Positions 26,202-40,261 are shown, counted from the stretch's first letter. The stretch: DNA of 64,000 nt from Chaenocephalus aceratus (GCA_023974075.1 CM043801.1:27693736-27757735), one strand, 5' to 3'. Notes: generated from the letters alone by a model not told the origin. Numbers and translations: made by a program.

Positions 26202-28368
26202 CAGTGGCGGTTCTACGGGGTGGCACGGGGTGGCAGCTGCCACCCCATTTGGGAGCTTTGTTTTGAAAGAAAAGTTGTGGCTCATCGGACATTTATGAGA
26301 GAAAATCTCTAATGTCCGAGTGCAAGTGAATGCAGCACAAGATGCGAGCCTTGTAGCCCTGGCGCGAGCGTGGACCCACCTTAGCCCCACTATGAAAAAT
26401 GATGTTAAAGTAAGCAAAATAAAGTCCGCCAACTCGCGCGGAGTAAATTGCACAGACAGCAGTTAGTAAGATTGATTTCAGTAGCCACTTGTCTGGAAAT
26501 ACCGAAGACTAGAAACGATTTTGAAAACTTTTGTCACGTAGTGATCGTCTTCTCAATAGAACATCTTTGATAATGTCTTCTGGCCAATCAGAATCAAGAT
26601 AACGGCGTGGTGTTGTTGCAGGAAGTCCCGACGGAGAATAATTTTGCTGTAGTACATCTCTATATACATTGATACAGCATTACGTGTTGATAGAAATCAA
26701 CACGTAATGAAATAAGACCCCACGGTTTGATGATTGATAGGTGTGTGGGCTGTCTTTCATGTTGACACACAGAACAATGGGGGCTATCCACATCCACCCT
26801 TATCCACAATGTAAAGTAATTCACACAGCCTCTTCCCTCTTCTCTCTGTGAGGAGCAGCAGGTTCAGCTTTCAGAACAAAGTAACAAAACTAAAATTGCA
26901 TTCATTTTTATTAAATATGTCGTGTAGTAATAGATTTATTTATTTTCTTCTTCTCAAGAGAGTACCAGAATGTGTATTTTATGTTAGTATTTCAAAAAAT
27001 CTCCCCCCAGACCCCACTGCAGGGGTTGGGTTTTCAGCATGTCAAGTCTTTCACCTGTGGGGAAGTTACAGGATTGGCTCCAGGTCGCCCTTTTTATTTA
27101 CTACAAGACAAATGTGCCTTTTTATTTCATACAGTTCAATTTGGATTGAGACAGGGAAATAATCTAAACCTCACGCGTGGCGTTTCACTGTCAAGGGGAG
27201 CGTGTATGTAATTACATTGCAAATACTGACTTGAGCCCCACCACTGTATGGGTTAGCCCTACCATAGATTACCCCACACAAATACTCTGGAGCCGCCACC
27301 GTTTGCGGTCTACAATGACAGAGAAGAGCCTGTCAAGTTTGGCTGTACTCAGCATTGAATCAAAACGCACCATAGCTTTAAATCTTAATAAGTTTGTGAG
27401 GCGTTTTGCTGATCAAGATGGTAATCGCCACATTCAGCTGTAATAGGCATGCCAACTTGATGCTCTGCTCACGGATGAGTCGATGAGAATAATAAACTGT
27501 TAAGTTGATGACCTTACGTGTGTAAATATATTTGTCTTCTTTGTGGGGGTCTGCCCCCAAAAATTGTTTCATGTCCTGAGAAAGTCAAATAAGACGCTGT
27601 GTAAAACTTCACTGCCCAGCCAAAAGAAAGTAACCACTTTGATTTAACTAGGCCAGTAGGTAAGGACTTTCCACTGGATAATAACTGCAGCGATGTACAT
27701 GTTTTAGCTGAATACACGTTTTTTAAGCCTAATTGATGCAGTTAGTCACTTCTTTAATGTTTGTTCTTTCTGATGTAAAGTCAAGGTTGTAACTGTTTGC
27801 AATGAAGTTGTGGGGCGCTGAACTATTCTTTTGATTCTTTTGATTTATGATAGTAATTACTTGTCTTTCAAATTTGAAGGAGGGTGAGCAAGCATCTTGA
27901 GGAACATTCATCATTAACTAAAAATATAGTTTATTTAATAATAACACTGAATATGTGAATCATAACAGTGATTGACAGCTGATTGGAATAATATGATTGT
28001 TAATAGTATCATATTAATTTAGACAAACATCGACGAGACAGTTAATTAATGTACTTATTGCAGCAGTCTGCATAGATTTGGTACCCCTGCTGGTCTAAGA
28101 GTGAGACAAACTCATTCAGTTATTGTTCAGTTAAAATTCATTAAATTATGTCTGCCACCTTATATATTTATATGTAAGGCTTTACTGAAGTGCCACAATA
28201 ATGTCACCTATGTTATTGAGTTAAAATAAATATTGTGGCTTTTTCAAGTTAACATTGTTGATATGACTGCGATTAAATCAGCATATACTTCTGCCAGGGG
28301 ACGCCACCCCTGAAATTCTCCTGCCACCCTCTTGCCACCCCATGAAAATGTGTCTAGATCCGCCCCTG
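26202..28368 (+). mobile_element. hAT transposon, 2.17 kb, internally deleted
   Basis: The left end CAGTGGCGGTTCTA and the reverse complement of the right end, CAGGGGCGGATCTA, are paired, and both sides carry GGGGTGGCA subterminal units. Exact target-site duplications ATTGTACC lie at 26194-26201 and 28369-28376. A remnant of the transposase C-terminus is at 27315-27443. Most of the transposase is missing. Confidence 0.95.
27315..27443 (+). pseudogene. C-terminal dimerisation fragment of a hAT transposase
   Basis: The frame MTEKSLSSLAVLSIESKRTI followed by LNKFVRRFADQDGNRHIQL and a stop matches the end of the hAT C-terminal dimerisation domain, whose hallmark is LSxLAxLSIE. A likely splice acceptor (GACAG) lies at 27318-27322, so the piece may be a last exon. 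About 42 codons survive. The N-terminal finger and catalytic residues were not found elsewhere in the element. Confidence 0.7.
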
Positions 28369-28376
28369 ATTGTACC

Positions 28377-29195
28377 TTTCCCTTCCACGTTCCCTCAGAC
28401 CTTCAGCTTAGCTTTCTTGTCATTCCTGCATGGATGACATTTTCTTCCACCACAGCCTCCCCCACTGGCTCGTTAAACTGCTGCTGACAGCTTGAGCTCA
28501 AACTCAGACTGAGGCCCTTGAATGAACAATGCTCGTTTCAGCGTTTCCAGCAGCCAAATGTAACCTCAAGCCGAAACATTTCCATCAGGTCATGAGGAGA
28601 AGTAGTTTGAATATGAAGCATTACAGTACAGAAGGTCTTAGAGCGCTCCTCGATTGAATCGGATCAGAAGGGGGAAAACCCTTCGGAGCAGCATTAGGCC
28701 AAGACTAAAGGAGATGCACTTGCCTGTCAAGAGGCTGAAATTTACAAAAGTACAGAGTGCTTTATGGTTCGGCAGACACATTTTAGATTAAACACTCCAG
28801 TGAGTTGATTATCTTTCCATGAGTGAAGGTGAAGCTTGCACACCAGCCCACGCTGCTGCCAACATGTTGGATTACTTTCCTCTGCCTTATTCCATCAATG
28901 GAGGGTGTGATGACCTGAACACCTGCACGATATAACGCAGTCCAACACAATGCTGCCGCAATAATTACTTTTGTTGAGACAGTGGCGGAGAGGTGTTGAT
29001 TGAACTCGTCGTTTTTTGTATCAGATGTTTTTCATCTCGCTCCAGGAGAAAATGTTGAGCATTATTGCAGACCTTTAACACGGAGAGACCTCATGGCGTT
29101 TGAATTTATTTTGTGAGCCTTTTTTTGTCTTACAACACGGCAGCATGTCTTAATATTACTATAGTAGTCTCCAGACACATAGAGAAAGAGCTGAT
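28377..29195. other. No gene seen
   Basis: Noncoding DNA without recognised repeats. Confidence 0.55.
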
Positions 29196-29928
29196 TGCTA
29201 TAATAGAGTGGCGAAGTCACGCCCATCTACTTCCACCCCATGGGACCTTATTTCTGTGTATGTATTGAAGTCAATGGGGAGAGAAAACTTATCTTTCGAT
29301 CCCGTTTGAATTGTGCCATGAATTACACATATGATGTTTGTCAATCTTAAAAAATCATTTCCATGTCAAAAAAGTCACAGTTTGTCGTAAAACTGTTGAA
29401 ATATAAGACTATGAAAAATACGCAACTAGAAAGACTACAAATCCCAGAGTCGCGTACATTAACGTTACACATTACACTCGTGTTACTCACCGAAACCTTG
29501 TAAAGCCGGTCCCGCATGCTGGCTCTTACGGAACCGACTAACTCCTCTTGTGTATGCACAGTATGTACAGCTCTCAACATGCCCAGACTTGTAGTGATTT
29601 TCACCTCTTTTAATACTTTTCACTTCATTCTGAAAGAAAGAGGTGAAATGTGCCAACGTGACGGCCATCTTGGTGTTGGTGACGTATGCAAGACCAGAGT
29701 TGTAGTTCATTGAGCGCTTCACACAAAAAGATAGACACATTTAAAAAAAATTGACTTGCAAAATGATCTTTTAAATTGTCAAACATCATATGTGTAATTT
29801 GTGGCACAATTCAAACGGGATCAAAAGATAATCTTTCTCTCTCCATTGACTTCAATACATACTTTTTCCGAAATAAGGTCCATGGAGGTCCCCGGAAGGG
29901 GAGGGACTTCGCCTCTCTATAGCATTTG
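29196..29928. mobile_element. Foldback element with ~180-bp inverted arms
   Basis: The arms, about 29198-29375 and 29745-29927, are imperfect reverse complements: ATAGAGTGGCGAAGTC at the left against ATAGAGAGGCGAAGTC at the right, then GACCTTATTTC, TGTATTGAAGTCAATGG, CCCGTTTGAATTGTGCC and ATTACACATATGATGTTTG on both. Inner segments (CTACAAATCCCAGAGT against CTACAACTCTGGTC) continue the pairing. No open frame of note. The target-site duplication is ambiguous, so the superfamily is not assigned. Confidence 0.85.
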
Positions 29929-32900
29929 GTTATTGTGCTGTCTTTATGTCTGAACATTACATTGTGTCAAAGCAATTTAGGCATAAATGATCAGTCTGTC
30001 ATTATAGACTCTGTAATCAAGCCTCAGCGCTGGACCAAATTAGACTGATGAGCAGTTTGTTCCCATGTAATTATGTTTCATAGTGTGTGTTTATCTTCAC
30101 AACACAAGGAAGTTAACAATCTAAAGACTTTATCCGTCAAGTAGGATATAGTTTAGGAATATTTTCTGACAGAAATATGCATGCACATTTGATTAATGTA
30201 CTTCTTCTGTGTTTTAAATCAGCGTCTTTGTTGAACAGGGCACACGTGCACGAGGCTAATTTCCCTACCCAGCTCTGAATTACTTGTTTGCATATCCATA
30301 CTTGTGCAACCTCTATCATCAATAAGATATGTCAAGAATATTTCTCTGTCGTCATTACAGTATATATTTACTTCAGTATTAAGATAAATGATTAATTTAA
30401 AGAAGTCACATTGAAACTTCACAAAATGTGTCATTAAGGAGAAATGACGTCTCAAATGCAAATAAAAAGAGATGAAAAGGTAAGTAACTGAATATGCAGG
30501 GTCTGGACAAATACCAGTGTGTGTGTGGTCATTGATTGTGGATAAGCTGCATCCAAAAACATAAACGTAATCACATACCATAATATATGCAACACCTTGG
30601 CTTGACATTGCTTTTGTGACACATTGAGACAAAAAATGCACAGCCTAAAATAAATGTGTCCAAGTGAGCTCTCTGTTCCCCGGCTGTCCGACAGCAAACA
30701 GCCCTTTAAAGCTCTGCATAACCAGCCCGTTAGCTCTGAGTTGAGTATGTTTCAGTCCTCTTTGATGAGAGTTACTTCTCAGCGATGTCTTTCAACCTTC
30801 AAAATGTCTTTGAAGAGTTGCCAGCTTCAATGTTTGAGTATCTGCTTTCCTGTAAAAGAAAATGATGTGTGATCAGTGGGGCTAAATGATCTTATGAACC
30901 TACCGAGTAAAGTAACATCGAGCGGTTATTTTCCTTGAACTCGTGTAGAGTTAGTAATTCTCCCTTTCATCTTTACTTGTTTGATCATCAGCCAATCATA
31001 AATGTCGATTTCCATCATCGATGTCATTAAATCATAGCAATCTAAAGTGATGGTGATGTGAGCTGTAAAAGATATACAGTAAAAATGGTTGAAAAGAGTA
31101 AAACGTCAGATTTCTTTCAGCACATGTAAAGTGGAAAATCTATTTCGCTGACTGCTTAGTGTTGAGTTTAAACTCTAATGGGTGTTTTGATGTGAGAAGC
31201 GCAAGTCTGCATACTTAATAAGTGCATTAAGGCACTTCAAAGGGAGCTGAGTGCAAGTAAAATTCTTCATGTGTAAACAGCCTGCAAGATTTTCAGAATC
31301 AGGAGGGTTTTGGTACAATTAGCCGTGAAACATTCTTGTTTCATACAGAAACTACACGTCAAACAAGTAACATGTAATAAGTGGGCTGCTGCATGAGAAG
31401 CTATTTGTAAATAGAAATGTCTTCTCATTTTGCAGAAGAAATGTCAAAAGAAACCTTTTCATATCAGTGTAGACAAATGAGGTTAACTTATAATATGTGT
31501 TGTTATTAATGTGTTTGCACTATCATTAGAGACTTCCTATCTGTCAAAGCTTTTCCTCAAGAGTTATGTACTGTATATAACAATAAAGACGTTTTATGAA
31601 TACACAGCTTAATATGAAATATTGGTCTGATACACTCTCATTATTCCAACAATGTAATAAAGAGTTTAGGTGGTGCTTTTTCCCCTGTAACTCAGTCCAT
31701 AACTTAACCACTCACTTACTCTAAGGTTGTGCAATACTCTAAAGATGTTAGCTTTGTAAGAGAGAGAGAAGCTAATATTCAAAGACCTGAGAACATGTTA
31801 CAACCAGTCAAAATGCTGCTTTCAGAAATGTACCAGACTTATCATTTGTTTGTTTCCCCATTAGCCCTTTATTGAAGGACACTTTCTTCATATTGTCCAT
31901 ATCCTTTTTTATTTAAATTATTCTAACTGTCCAACAAATAAAAACTCAAACATCCAGTAACTTTTGATTATCATCAGCTTAGTAGTGTTGTCTTGTAAAG
32001 GTTTTTACAATGATGATTCAAAGCTCTTAATATACTTGTTTAGAAACCAGACCCTGCGGTTGTTTAATGTAGTTTTTGTCATATTTATCTCCACGTTTAC
32101 AGCTTTCTTTATGAGAAAACATCCTCCAAGTAGTATTTTAAGGTTCTGTATCAGCTTTCGTTTCTTTATTTGTTGTGGCCTATTTTTTTGCTGTGTTGGT
32201 TTACGGTATGTTTTTACTGTATTAAGATGCTTACGTTCACTGCATCGTTACCCCAATACACCTCAGACATACACATCTCTCCACAGACACTCTCCTGCTG
32301 TGCTGTAAGCTGACCGGCCACATTCTGAGCTCACGTGCCCCATGGGGCTCCGTCCTGCCAATGCTCAGTCTGAAAACTCCTTATCTCCACTCTGTCTCCT
32401 ATCTAAGCTTTGTGCTTGGCTATGGCAAGGGCACACTGCGGGCATTTTACTGTATGGGGTGACAGAACAACATGCATCCCATGCCATCACAAATAGATTA
32501 TATAGATTTATCCTCCAACTGCTTTATGTTTGTTTTACTGCAAATTCATCACACAAATCAAACCCAGCTTAGTGATGTCTGTATAAAGTGAGATATCTGT
32601 TAAAGGGATATACTTCACTTTCAATAGAGAAGCAGATTTGTACAAAAAACTAAAGTTGTGTACCCAGAAAGTATTAATAGCAAGGTACTTAAACAATCTT
32701 AAGCAGTACTCAGCTCTACAATAGACAGATGTTTTTGTCTAACAAGGAATCAAATGAAATATATCAATAGAGACAAAGTGGTAGTGATTGGTTGTTTCCT
32801 CTAGAGTAGCATTGCAGACAAAGTACAGTTGCTGAAATGATCTTGTATATAAAACTTGTTCACCTATTAAGCATGCTCCATACCATAAACAGCAATCAGC

Positions 32901-35900
32901 TAAGCAGTGTCCTGGTACCAGATCCATGCCAACAACGTTTATGACCCTTGTGGCCCTCCGAAGACATTGACTTAACACACGGTACATCATTCACTTGGGA
33001 GAGATTCAACTGAAGGCTGTTAAATGTATCTTGAATGATATTGCGCTCTTAGACCTGTCATCCCGGAGCGGCCATGTTGTTGACCCCAGGCATGCATGGC
33101 TATGAATAACATGGAGCAGCTTTAGCGTCCCTATATAGATCATCCTGCCTATCTCTTCAGAGTACATCCACTGCACATTTGTTTTAAAAGTCTGATTTAT
33201 GGGCTTTCCTTACCCATGAAGAGCCTATCTGCATCCAATGGCCACAGTAAATGTTTTTGAAATCACTGTAGAGAAACAAATAAGAAAGGACAGAGGAAAA
33301 TGAGGCAAAGAGATATATGAAAAAGCGACTGACGTCTGATATTAACTTCATTATTTCTATTCGGGCTGATTTGTATTCATACCGCATTACACTGCAGCCC
33401 TGTTACCGAAACACTTTGACAACTCCCAGGCTCCCCGTGCTCCTTCCTTTCACAGTAACATACTAATTAATAAATCCTCCTTAGACAGCTATCGTTGTCC
33501 TTACACCCTCCTGACGGCAAAAACAGCCGATATACTGTAAGTATAATTCAACTGTCAAGAAGTGCTGTAATTTGCAATAGCTCCTAGTACACGCAATTGT
33601 TTCGAGCGATGTCATACTGTGGGTTGGCTGTCACACGTTAGCTGGGGAGCAGCCAGTAATGTCAAACACAGATAATGACTACACATTTTAAAATAAATAA
33701 TATGCAAATAAGTGCTGTGTTCCTAATGAAAGAGAGATACTTTAATTATCTGGTGGAGCAAGCCCATCATTTCTAGTTCGTGTGACACGAAACATTTATA
33801 AAAAAGTAAGAAAGCTGAAAGAAAGGAAAGACAGAAGACAAACAAAAGATTTAAAAGGAGAAGAAAGATAGGAAGAAAGAAAGAAAGAAAGGTAAAATAA
33901 TCACAATTCAAAGGCTTTATTGTCAACTTCAGCGTCGTCATCTTAAATCACATGTTCCTCCAACAATGTAACATACAGATATATCAAATAAAGAATGATG
34001 AAAGACAGTCGGAGAGATGTGGAGTCATGATTAGATCACATGGCCTGGAGGTAATACGATCTTCACTCACTGCCTCTCTGCCAGGAGATCATCTGTTTTT
34101 GTACTTTATGTGACAGGGTGTCTTTCCAGCAGTGATTCTCAATGGGACGTGTGATTCCTCACCGTCGGGTCACTCTCCTCTCTGACAATATTAACAGTAC
34201 ATTTTCATGGGACTGAATCCCAAAGGAAGATAACCACAGACCTCCATAGCACAAGTCTCAGAGCAAGATTCAATTTATAATGCTGGTTCTCCTGACTGAG
34301 GAACATGAAGAAGAGCTCCTTGCTTCACAGGAGGCCGTCTCACTGGATGCGTTTTCATTAAACAGCTTCGTAAAAAATCAGAAGTTTGAGATGCATGTGG
34401 AGAGAGAAGCCCTGAGGGTAAACATGTTGTCTGAAGTCAGATGAGAAACATAGTCTTTCTTTAGAGGCTCAAGAAATGTGATCTCCCTAAAGGACACAAG
34501 TCCAATCCAGAAATAAATAACCTAATTACAGATGTCATAGTGAGATATATGAAGTATGTTGGGTCCTCAATTTTGCTTAAAAACTGCACTAATGAATAGT
34601 TTTTATATCAACCGGGGATCAAATGATAATGATTGAAAATGCAAATAATATATATTTATTGCTCAGAGATTTGAAACAACACTTAAATATCTGTTTCTGT
34701 TATTGATGGTGGTGTTTATGGGAATATTACCAGTGAGTAACACAATGTCATGCAAAGTTAACCAAAGTAAAACCTAGTTTATTTATGCCCCATCATTTGG
34801 ATCCACTCCCAAATGGGTTCTCTTCCTTGCTTGAACTTTCTACCGGATATCTTGTGAAGCTAATCCTGTTGACGGGTAGACAAACAAAAGTTTGAAAAAA
34901 ACGATCCATAAACATATTTTCCTAGCAGAAGCAAAATGAAGTCCACAAACCCTTAGGAAACGAAGTGTGTTCATGCTACAGTAGCTTCCACTTCCAGGAG
35001 AAAAGGGAAAGATTCATGAGATCATTATCAGCTTGTCACCTGTGTCGCTTAGCTCATACGCTAATAGAGAAACGCTTCCGGGTGCCACTGATATGGAGAA
35101 TAGCGGAGATCTTGAGCTCAAACTCACTGTCTAACACCCACACAGGCTGAGCCATCGCTCAACAATTGAAGAAGATGCTGTCCTTATTAGGCACGAGGCA
35201 GATGGTGTCCCATATTGGTCCTGGTGTGAAATGACTGTAACGTTGAGCTGTAGGTTTGATGGACATGCCTTTGTGTTGCTCCTGTGCAAATCTGTGCGTC
35301 TAATCTTCGATAATAAGGAAAATGAAATCCTCAGCAGTCTTGCTGAAGGGATTGATGTGTTTGTGCTGTGTGTTTTAGACACAATGGACTGAAATCCGTG
35401 CATGCATTTCTATATGCAAAGCCACTTAGTCTGATCCCTACGCTTCACCGATAATATTTGTATGATTCATACTGATTATGGTATATATATTTGGATTTGC
35501 ACCTTATTGATATGTTGTAATCTTTGACTTTAATATCTGCACTCTTCTCACGTATTTCTGCTGTACAGCAATTTCCCTCGTGATAAATAAAGTCTTATCT
35601 TATCTTACAGTAAGATGTGTTTTTAACAATTAGCCTTTAACACATGTGCCCCATATTTCAGGTGATGAGGTGATATAGATGCAGGTAGACGAACAACAAG
35701 CAGCCTTTTCTGGACTGGAACCAGGTTACATCAGCCCCTGATACTGCTGCTCATGTCAAGCCTTTCAGTGCAGTTGCAGCATGTTACGTGGATGGCAGAC
35801 TAACATGAGATGAATGGAGAGGGGGGACAGAAAAATGTTTCCCCTTACTCCTGTTGTATTTTCTGAGAAATGTGAGCAGATATCTTTGCAAACCAAATGA

Positions 35901-37254
35901 TCTTCCTCAGCCAAACATAAAAAAGCCTTGTCTTTCAAATATTTTCATTTATGGCATTTTTTACACAGCTTGTTTTGGTGCACAGACATAACAACAGGTG
36001 GATCTAAGCATATTTTGCGAAATGGAAGTAGAAATGGTAATATAATTGAATATTTACTCCCCCACTACCTCCCTGTAAGATCCAGTTTATTACTTGTTCT
36101 GTTGCTGCCACTAAAAGTGACTTTGTATTATTGTTATTTAACCCTAATTGTAGTCACTGCCCTTACCTGCATTTCCTTTGTGGATTTGAATGTGTGTCCA
36201 TTATGGCTGCATATGCATGTGTTCTTATCTGGACCTTTTATCCGCCATGTAAGCTTGATGTTAGAAATGAGTCAGTGCTGCTCAGAGCCGGATGTCTAAC
36301 ACTGCAACAAAGGTGGTTAGCAGGAATATAGTGTCCAGCTGGGACTGCTAGAGTTTGAGTATGAGGCGCCCTTGATGCTGGAGAGGTCAGATGAGATGAT
36401 GCATGCTCGGGCTGCGAGAGGGAGACTCTTCTTCCTCTAGAGAGAGCCCCTCTTCTTTTTCTTTTGTCTCAACCAGAGCCCCATATGTCTCTGAGAGCAG
36501 GTCTAGAGCAGCAGGTCAAAGCAACAAGCCACAGCAACCACCTGGCCCCATATTTTCCACATTGTAGGGTGGGTTTGATTCCCTGCGTTACACCGCCCTG
36601 ACGCTCTCCTTTGGCATGGGGGTGTTTTTTGTACAATTCTGCATTTTCTCTGAGTGACACATACTGGCCGACTCCTGCAGGGCAGCTCTAACCTTTGCTG
36701 TCAATACTCTTGGCAGCCACTCTGTCATAATCATCATCACTTGTTTCATCCTCTCTCCGTCACTCTTTGGTTCTGTCTTTGTGTCTGATTTTGCGGTTTG
36801 TGACCCTTTTCCTCTGTGGCTAATGCTGTCATTTCGATGTATTTGGGTTCAATGCTAGTCGCTTCTCCTCTCCCTCTGACTGATGCTGTCATGTCAGGGC
36901 GGCTGCTAACCGTACCCTGATCTGTCCCTCTGTGGTCTCCACACCACACTCTATTATCTGATGTGTCGCAGCAGCAGACTTCTTTTTAACCAAAGCAAAA
37001 AGTATATTTGCTTGTTTGGGCAACGTGGTGATTGATGTTAACACCCCGCACAGTGGACCATATTTTATTGAATACATTTCTAGTGTTATGTCAGCTTTGT
37101 TCTCGTCAAACTATTTGGCCTTTCAAACTTTTTGGTACATTTTAACGTTTCAATCAATAAAACCTTTCCATTTGATGTATGTAACGAAAAGAGAGCATAT
37201 TCGTTATTGTGAGTTATCTCACTTCTTTGACCATAACACCTAAAAGGTAAAGTA
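29929..37254. other. No gene seen over about 7.3 kb
   Basis: A+T-rich noncoding DNA, presumably b4galt2 intron. Only simple features were seen: an AGAAAG-rich run near 33865-33892 and a short LINE-like tail ending AATAAAGTCTTATCTTATCTTA near 35560-35606. All frames are short, and none shows a domain I recognise. Confidence 0.5.
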
Positions 37255-37620
37255 AGTAAGTAAAACTTTATTTATATAGCACCCTTCTCAACACGGATGT
37301 ACAAAGTGCTTTACAGTACAGTACACAGGACACAATTCACAGTACAACTATAAAATGTAGAATACAAGGCATAAAACGGCAGCAGGTAATACATAGGATA
37401 AAACATACGACAAAACACCCATAATAAAAAAAGAAAAAAAGAAGACAGCCACTAACTCACCTCCTCCGACGACCCAAAGGCCTGTCGGAAGAGGTGGGTC
37501 TTTAACCGCCCCTTAAAAATCTCTATTGAGGCCGAGGTTTTTATTATTTGGGGGAGTTTGTTCCAAAGCCTTGGGGCCACCGCCTCAAAGGCACGGTCAC
37601 CCTTAGTCTTAGTTCCTCTT
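37255..37620 (-). mobile_element. 5'-truncated LINE tail (L2-like)
   Basis: On the minus strand this ends with GTGCTATATAAATAAAGTTT and carries AAAGCACTTTGTACATCCG before it, a typical fish LINE 3' end. Upstream of that, the minus strand reads CCAAGGCTTTGGAACAAACTC and AAAGACCCACCTCTTCCG, which resemble C-terminal L2 coding sequence. No intact frame remains. Confidence 0.65.
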
Positions 37621-37839
37621 CAACCATTTCATTTCAGCTTTGAATTTTTTACACAAAAACCCAAGCCTTTTTATTTCCATAAGGACATCTTGGCCAGGAT
37701 TCTTGCAATAAAACTATAGTTCCTTGACGGTTTATATTTGAAGTGCTGTCCTACACTTATGTACTCACAACAAATGACTTATTGTTTCAGCTGTTGTGTT
37801 GATGTTGCCCTGACCTGCGTCTATCGACTACTCCGGGGC

Positions 37840-37918
37840 GGAAAAGTAATTGAATTGAATTCGGGACCCCCTTGAAAACGAGATGGTGCATCTCAAGGGG
37901 TTTATCCCAATGAATACA
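37840..37918 (+). mobile_element. Short LINE 3' tail
   Basis: ACCCCCTTGAAAACGAGATG followed by GCATCTCAAGGGGTTTATCC forms a hairpin-like tail known from fish non-LTR elements. Only about 80 bases can be assigned. Confidence 0.45.
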
Positions 37919-39386
37919 ATTTCTATATATAATTGCCCGTCGTGGTCCGGCCTTTCGCTTCATTTGGGAGCTCCTCCATGTCCGGACTGCCAGAAAGTCA
38001 TTACAGCAAATTAGTTATTCTGGCCCCTCGCCAGCTCTGTCACGCTCCTGCCTCCTCACTCTTTGTGCTCGGTGCCAAGCTCTCATAAAGCAGGAAACAT
38101 GCTGCTGCGAGTGTGATTGAAGACTGTAAGGTTATAAATTAGATATACATGGCCTGGTGTGTGTTTCTGTGTGTGTTTGTGTGCATGGTTGACTGCAGTA
38201 TCTAATCAAGCTTTGATGAGCCTCCTGTTTCCCAGGTGGCCGGGGAATGACGGGATCATCGTCTTTTATTAAGAACGCATGGCCGAGTGCATATAGGCAC
38301 AAATGTTCATGAAGGCTCTAATGAACGCAATAGCTCTCTTTCTCCTTTTCTCTCATCTGTCATCTGGTTTTCTTCTACCAGTTGAGGTAGACAGTATCAT
38401 TCAGGAATTTGAAGTTAAATTAGGTTATTTTCTTCATTTCAGACACTTAAACTGCTCACACAATCCAAGACTATAAGCGAAATAATCATAAGAACTCTGA
38501 TATGTTGAAAGAGATGCTAACGCTAGCCTAAAATATTAGCATCCAGGACCATCTTCCCACAAATTCAAAAATATTTGCAAAATGTTAAATATATTGACCA
38601 TAGAGATGTCTGCCTTCTCTCAAATACATTGAAACTACTGTAGATGACACAAAGCTCTGAAGAAGACAACAATATATATTTGAAAACACACATTTTTCTA
38701 TGCAGAAATGATGACCAGGTTACTTAAGATAATCCACACACATTGTTGCAAGCAGCTTTATGTGGGAACTGTAACCCTTTGTTCTGCATTTCACCTGCAA
38801 CAGGCTCATGCTCAGCACGAGAAGTAAACATTGATGGCGTCATCCTCCTTTGAGCTGTAACGTTTGCTAACTCAGAGCCTCCTGTCCATGATGCATCCTC
38901 CCTTTTGCGTAGTGATATGGTTGATGTGTGTATATCTGTATCGGAAAATAGTTCCTATATGAACTGCTCATGCCAATTGCTATCTAGTTCCATTATATTC
39001 AGGAACAGGAAGACATGTATTCGACCAATGTCTCCACGACTCTGCAACTCACAGTCAAACCATCTAGCTTGATAAATAGCAGGTAAAAGAACACATTTGT
39101 ATATTCTTATTTTTTGGGAAACTGTTACTTGGTGATGACGGACCTGCTATGTCTATGATTGCTGAGCTATGATTGGACAATTGCAGGTCGATGGGAGGTC
39201 AGCTACTTTTCCTCTGATACATTATGCTCATACGCCCACACAGGAAGCCACATGCAACTCAATCTCCATTAAGTGAGATAAGGTGAAATCTCTCTCTGAC
39301 TCTCCTGTGGTCTCTCTTAAAGCGAGGCCAAATGATAGGATGAGAGGCCCTACCTCTGTCTATCTGCTGGAGACTGATAAACCCTG

Positions 39387-39387
<1 letters not shown>
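37919..39387. other. No gene seen
   Basis: Noncoding DNA without recognised elements. Confidence 0.55.
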
Positions 39388-39454
<67 letters not shown>

Positions 39455-39467
39455 GCGCGCGCACGCG
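39388..39467. repeat. (CA)n followed by (CG)n
   Basis: About 60 bp of CA are followed directly by CGCGCGCGCGCACGCG. Alternating purine-pyrimidine tracts of this kind favour Z-DNA. Confidence 0.95.
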
Positions 39468-40120
39468 AACACTAAAACTGTGCGCTGACATGCACACAAT
39501 ACATTCAAATACACACACACTGACTCGCTTTCTGCTGACAATCATTCAACCAGAGCTGTGGCTGGGCCTAAATCCATCTCCATGGCAACAGTCCGTGTGT
39601 GTACGTGTGCGTCTGTGCGTGTTTACAGTGACCAGGAGAAAGTTATATGTTCATCACACACACTCGCAGAGGGAGCAGCGATGGATTTATCTGATGATAC
39701 TCTGATATGGCTGATGGGGTTAATTGGTTTCCAGAGGGCAGAGGGAGAGACTGACACTGACTAGATTACTGCAGACACACCGAGGAGCTCCGCCAGAGAC
39801 AGAAAGGGAAGGAGCAAGAGAGGAAGAGGAGGTGCATAGAAGTGGAAGAAGATTTACCTTCTTACCTTGGGAGTAAAGGAAAAACCATAGGATGCGTTTC
39901 ATTAGGCTTACTTGTTCTCCCTTGCTTCCACTCTTCTTCTTTCACTTGAAAATTGTTCCCCATTCAACATCTTAGAGGAATTTCTAGATCATTTAATGCA
40001 CCTGCAGGAGATGACGGGAGCAGAGGCTGCTGTAGAGGAAACACAGGAGTATACAACGTGATATTTTTGGTATGTTTAAGGTCAAATAATTTGGATACCG
40101 AAGTCGTCATTTCCTTTAAA
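39468..40120. other. No gene seen
   Basis: Noncoding spacer. Confidence 0.5.
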
Positions 40121-40261
40121 GGGGCCCTATTAGGTTTTCTGGGGTTTTCCCTTTCCTGCAGTGTTATATAGGTTTTCGTGTGTCTGCAAAGGCTAACATC
40201 CCAAAGTTCTCTCTCCCACACAAGAGGGTGAAAAGGGGTGCAAAAGAGTATAATAGGGCCC
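40121..40261. mobile_element. Short MITE with GGGCCCTATTA ends
   Basis: The left end GGGGCCCTATTAGG is matched by the reverse complement of the right end, CGGGCCCTATTATAC, giving an 11-bp terminal repeat. At 141 bp it is an internally deleted miniature element. Direct repeats outside it are not clear. Confidence 0.6.
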
